Assembly: GCA_026397575.1 (NCBI GenBank)
Contig: JAPLUP010000445.1
Coordinates: 1-6,374 of the forward strand
Direction: 5' to 3'
Length of the DNA stretch: 6,374 bases
DNA from: Candidatus Zixiibacteriota bacterium
GTDB taxonomy: Bacteria > Zixibacteria > MSB-5A5 > CAIYYT01
Positions within the stretch are counted from its first letter, which is position 1, and the number at the start of each line of letters is the position of its first letter. The notes below the pieces were generated by a model. That model was given only the letters and a program-made list of their open reading frames with translations. It was not told the origin of the DNA and did no database searches. This document shows positions 4,205-6,374 of the stretch, piece after piece. The translations under genes and the position numbers were made by a program.

Positions 4205-6374
4205 ATGAAACAGACGGCAAAAACTATGAAACTTCAATTTATCATTTGGCACGCTGCCTTTTTGGCCCTGAGCTTGATGGCCGGCAGCATGTTCGTCCCC
4301 GTTAATGTTGCAGCCGCTTTCCCAATCGTGCTGGAGAGGCCTGCCATAGCACTCTCATTGCCTCAAGACTTCGGCTCGTCGGTTGGTACATCGGCCGATA
4401 TAGCGCCGAGTGCCTATCGATATCGTGCCGATTGGAAGGCCGAGGATAACCCACCTGAGAGTTGGCTGGCCCTAATGTGGTATGCCCACCAGGCGATGAA
4501 CAAACCCGTGGATATGAATGCTCCCGCGATCAAACAGGTCTTGTGCGGCTTGTTGTGGGAGGAAATCCGCCCGGTGCAACAAATCGAGTTGACATGGTCG
4601 GCCGACCTCAAACGACGGCCTGCACCGGACGAAGTGGCAATCACGACCTTGGAGAACAAAGGCAACTCTAGTTCTTGGTGGAACAACCTATATGCAGTGC
4701 CAAAACCCATCAACGCAACTCTATCGAACGACGGAAGAACCTATCTCTACGACCTGCCCACAGAGACCTGCGGCATAGTTGTCAGTGTTGTCGGCGTCAG
4801 GAGTGCCTCGGAATACGACGTGCCTGCGGTGAAGGTGTTCGTGGCGGACCTCTGGAAGAAGATGGACTTAGAAATTGAATGGGGGTTCGACCCGACTGCC
4901 ATAGACAAGGATTACAGCGGACGGGTCGAAACATATGATGGGAAGGTGGACGGGCTTGGTCCCCTGGACGGGGATGTTGGTACCACGGTTACCGACTCGA
5001 GTTCGTGGCGTTCTGTTGGTAATGGTCCCGCCCGCCGGGGCTTGAGAGCCAGCTTACTATACATCGGTACGGCAAAATGGCGACGGATGCAGCCATTCAC
5101 CAGCCAGCCGGATGATGTTGCGCGCACCATTGTAACCTTGTGGACTAAGGCCGGTAACTTCTCGTTCCTGGCGGCAGACCTCGAGAACGGACCCATCCTG
5201 GCACCCGAGTACGGATTCTTTGTCCGTAGGACAACGCCACTGGCACCACCCCCTGCCAAACCAGCTCAGGACCTGCGAGTCCCGCGGATACTGCTAGCAG
5301 GTAAAATGAGTGCTATCGCTGGCAGCGCTGAGCTGCAGGGATGGGGGAGTGACAGCACGCCTTGGTTTGGCGGCAATCCGGCCGGCGAGCCGGTTTCCGT
5401 GCAAGGTATCACCTTCCCAGCCAGGAGCTTGGCCATGCATCCAGGTCCTGCTCATAGTGTGGCCGCTGGTTGGCGCAGTCCCATCGCGGGACTTGTGAGA
5501 GTCAATGCCCGTGTGGCTCATGGTCAAAGGGGGGGCAATGGAATCGAATGGTGGATTGCGCACGAGACCAAGACCCAACGACAGCATCTGGCCCATGGCA
5601 TCACGGACGGAAGCGGGGCGCAGACGATCCCTACCGAGGCCGAAGCGAAGGCCTTAGGTGAAGTAATCGTGGAATCGGGCGACATGATTTCCTTGGTCGT
5701 CGGCCCGAAAGGCGCACATCAGTGCGATACAACCCTCATCGAACTGGTCATCACTGAGGTGGGTGGACGCGAGCGGGTCTGGAATCTGACACAGGAGGTG
5801 ATCAGTACACTCTTGGCGGGCAACCCCCATGTCGACGGCCAGGGTCATGCCGATGTATGGCTTTTTTATACTGAACAATCAAGGGTCCCTCAGCAGGTGA
5901 TCCCCTCGCAACCTCCCTTCGAGCTGGCCTCGCAGGCCGCCAGCGCCCGGGAGTTCATCACGGTACTCCAGGCCAGGAAACTGAGTACCGTCCGCCAGCA
6001 GACTCGTGCACATGAAGAACAGACATGGGAGGGAGCTGTCACCACGATGCGCGGCGTCAACCTGCCACCTCACCCCCCGCCCCCGAATGGATTCGAACCC
6101 CCGATGCAGGTACAGGTCCCGTCGGAACACTTGACGGCCCAATGGAACTTGGGGGTCTGGCATCTTCTCCGGCATTGCCAAAAGAATCCGAAGAATGGTC
6201 GGTTATGGTTTAACGACTATCCCTACGGTATTCTCGGGGCCGAAACCTATCTGATCCTTGCGGCGCTGGACATGATGGGCTCGCACCAGGCTGCCGAAGA
6301 CGGATTGGACCAATGGGTGTCCCTGCCGATGGATCCTTGCTCAACCGGTCATCACGAGTGGGCTCTGCCGGACC
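4205..6374 (+). CDS. Large exported multidomain protein, 3' end off window
   Basis: An open frame of 723 codons runs from ATG 4205 to the window edge with no stop. GGAG (4192-4195) lies 9 nt upstream; ATG 4226 is a weaker alternative. Residues 1-38 form a signal peptide with a probable cut after VAAA. Residues 40-360 are beta-rich and unrecognised. Residues about 366-545 resemble the planctomycete beta-sandwich seen with DUF1549/DUF1553 proteins: GITFPARSLAMHPGP, then VAAGWRSPIAG, GNGIEWW, a GDMISLVVGPK strand, CDTTLIEL, and NPHVDGQGHADVWLFY. A proline-rich linker (620-633) leads to helices from 640 (SEHLTAQWNLGVWHLLRH) and FNDYPYGILGAETYLILAALDMMG (669-692), resembling the first hairpins of a six-hairpin glycosidase. 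It probably acts outside the cytoplasm on a carbohydrate; catalytic residues are not yet in view. It is divergent from the HU/hydrolase pair and has its own promoter. Confidence 0.88.
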   Translation, partial: MKQTAKTMKLQFIIWHAAFLALSLMAGSMFVPVNVAAAFPIVLERPAIALSLPQDFGSSVGTSADIAPSAYRYRADWKAEDNPPESWLALMWYAHQAMNKPVDMNAPAIKQVLCGLLWEEIRPVQQIELTWSADLKRRPAPDEVAITTLENKGNSSSWWNNLYAVPKPINATLSNDGRTYLYDLPTETCGIVVSVVGVRSASEYDVPAVKVFVADLWKKMDLEIEWGFDPTAIDKDYSGRVETYDGKVDGLGPLDGDVGTTVTDSSSWRSVGNGPARRGLRASLLYIGTAKWRRMQPFTSQPDDVARTIVTLWTKAGNFSFLAADLENGPILAPEYGFFVRRTTPLAPPPAKPAQDLRVPRILLAGKMSAIAGSAELQGWGSDSTPWFGGNPAGEPVSVQGITFPARSLAMHPGPAHSVAAGWRSPIAGLVRVNARVAHGQRGGNGIEWWIAHETKTQRQHLAHGITDGSGAQTIPTEAEAKALGEVIVESGDMISLVVGPKGAHQCDTTLIELVITEVGGRERVWNLTQEVISTLLAGNPHVDGQGHADVWLFYTEQSRVPQQVIPSQPPFELASQAASAREFITVLQARKLSTVRQQTRAHEEQTWEGAVTTMRGVNLPPHPPPPNGFEPPMQVQVPSEHLTAQWNLGVWHLLRHCQKNPKNGRLWFNDYPYGILGAETYLILAALDMMGSHQAAEDGLDQWVSLPMDPCSTGHHEWALPD

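Noticed and set aside
4131..4292. Ten-base direct repeat GGCAGCATGT at 4131 and 4283
   Set aside because: It is short, the second copy lies in signal-peptide coding sequence, and the flanks do not match; probably chance.
4087..4305. 72-codon plus-strand frame beginning GTG
   Set aside because: It overlaps the start of the large exported protein in another frame, has no Shine-Dalgarno sequence or recognisable domain, and its composition looks random.
1..6374. CRISPR array, insertion sequence or integrase
   Set aside because: No regularly spaced repeats, transposase motifs or tyrosine/serine recombinase motifs were found on either strand.

Overview
The window looks like planctomycete DNA (phylum inferred from protein content; no marker gene is present). 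Three observations point that way: the HU/IHF-type protein has a core I associate with that phylum; the rightward secreted protein has a beta-sandwich resembling the one found with planctomycete DUF1549/DUF1553 cytochrome-type proteins; and a decayed fragment resembles the C-terminal beta-domain of planctomycete sialidase-like hydrolases.

Layout. At 10-51 (minus strand) lies the 3' half of a proline tRNA (anticodon TGG), cut off at the anticodon loop. This is the typical scar of a tyrosine-recombinase element inserted into a tRNA gene, and its polarity places the element to the right, so most of the window may be the end of an integrated element. Positions 52-295 are noncoding and contain inverted repeats. 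Then come two leftward genes: a small HU/IHF-like DNA-binding protein (3200-3499) and, 96 nt downstream, a 935-residue exported protein with a glycosidase-like TIM-barrel centre (296-3103). Both have clear Shine-Dalgarno sequences.

Positions 3500-4204 form a long divergent intergenic region. It holds a promoter-like pair and palindromes upstream of the HU gene, a strong imperfect hairpin with a purine-only loop, a decayed protein fragment on the minus strand, a good sigma70-type promoter on the plus strand, and a leader of about 160 nt with a seven-codon upstream ORF and an inverted repeat. From 4205 a plus-strand gene for a large exported protein runs off the right edge without a stop; its visible end enters what looks like a six-hairpin (alpha/alpha) glycosidase domain.

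Taken together this looks like a carbohydrate-utilisation or cell-surface cargo region next to an integration site, with two exported polysaccharide-directed proteins divergently arranged around a nucleoid-type regulator. The joint function is inferred. No integrase, transposase, CRISPR array, rRNA or complete tRNA is visible.
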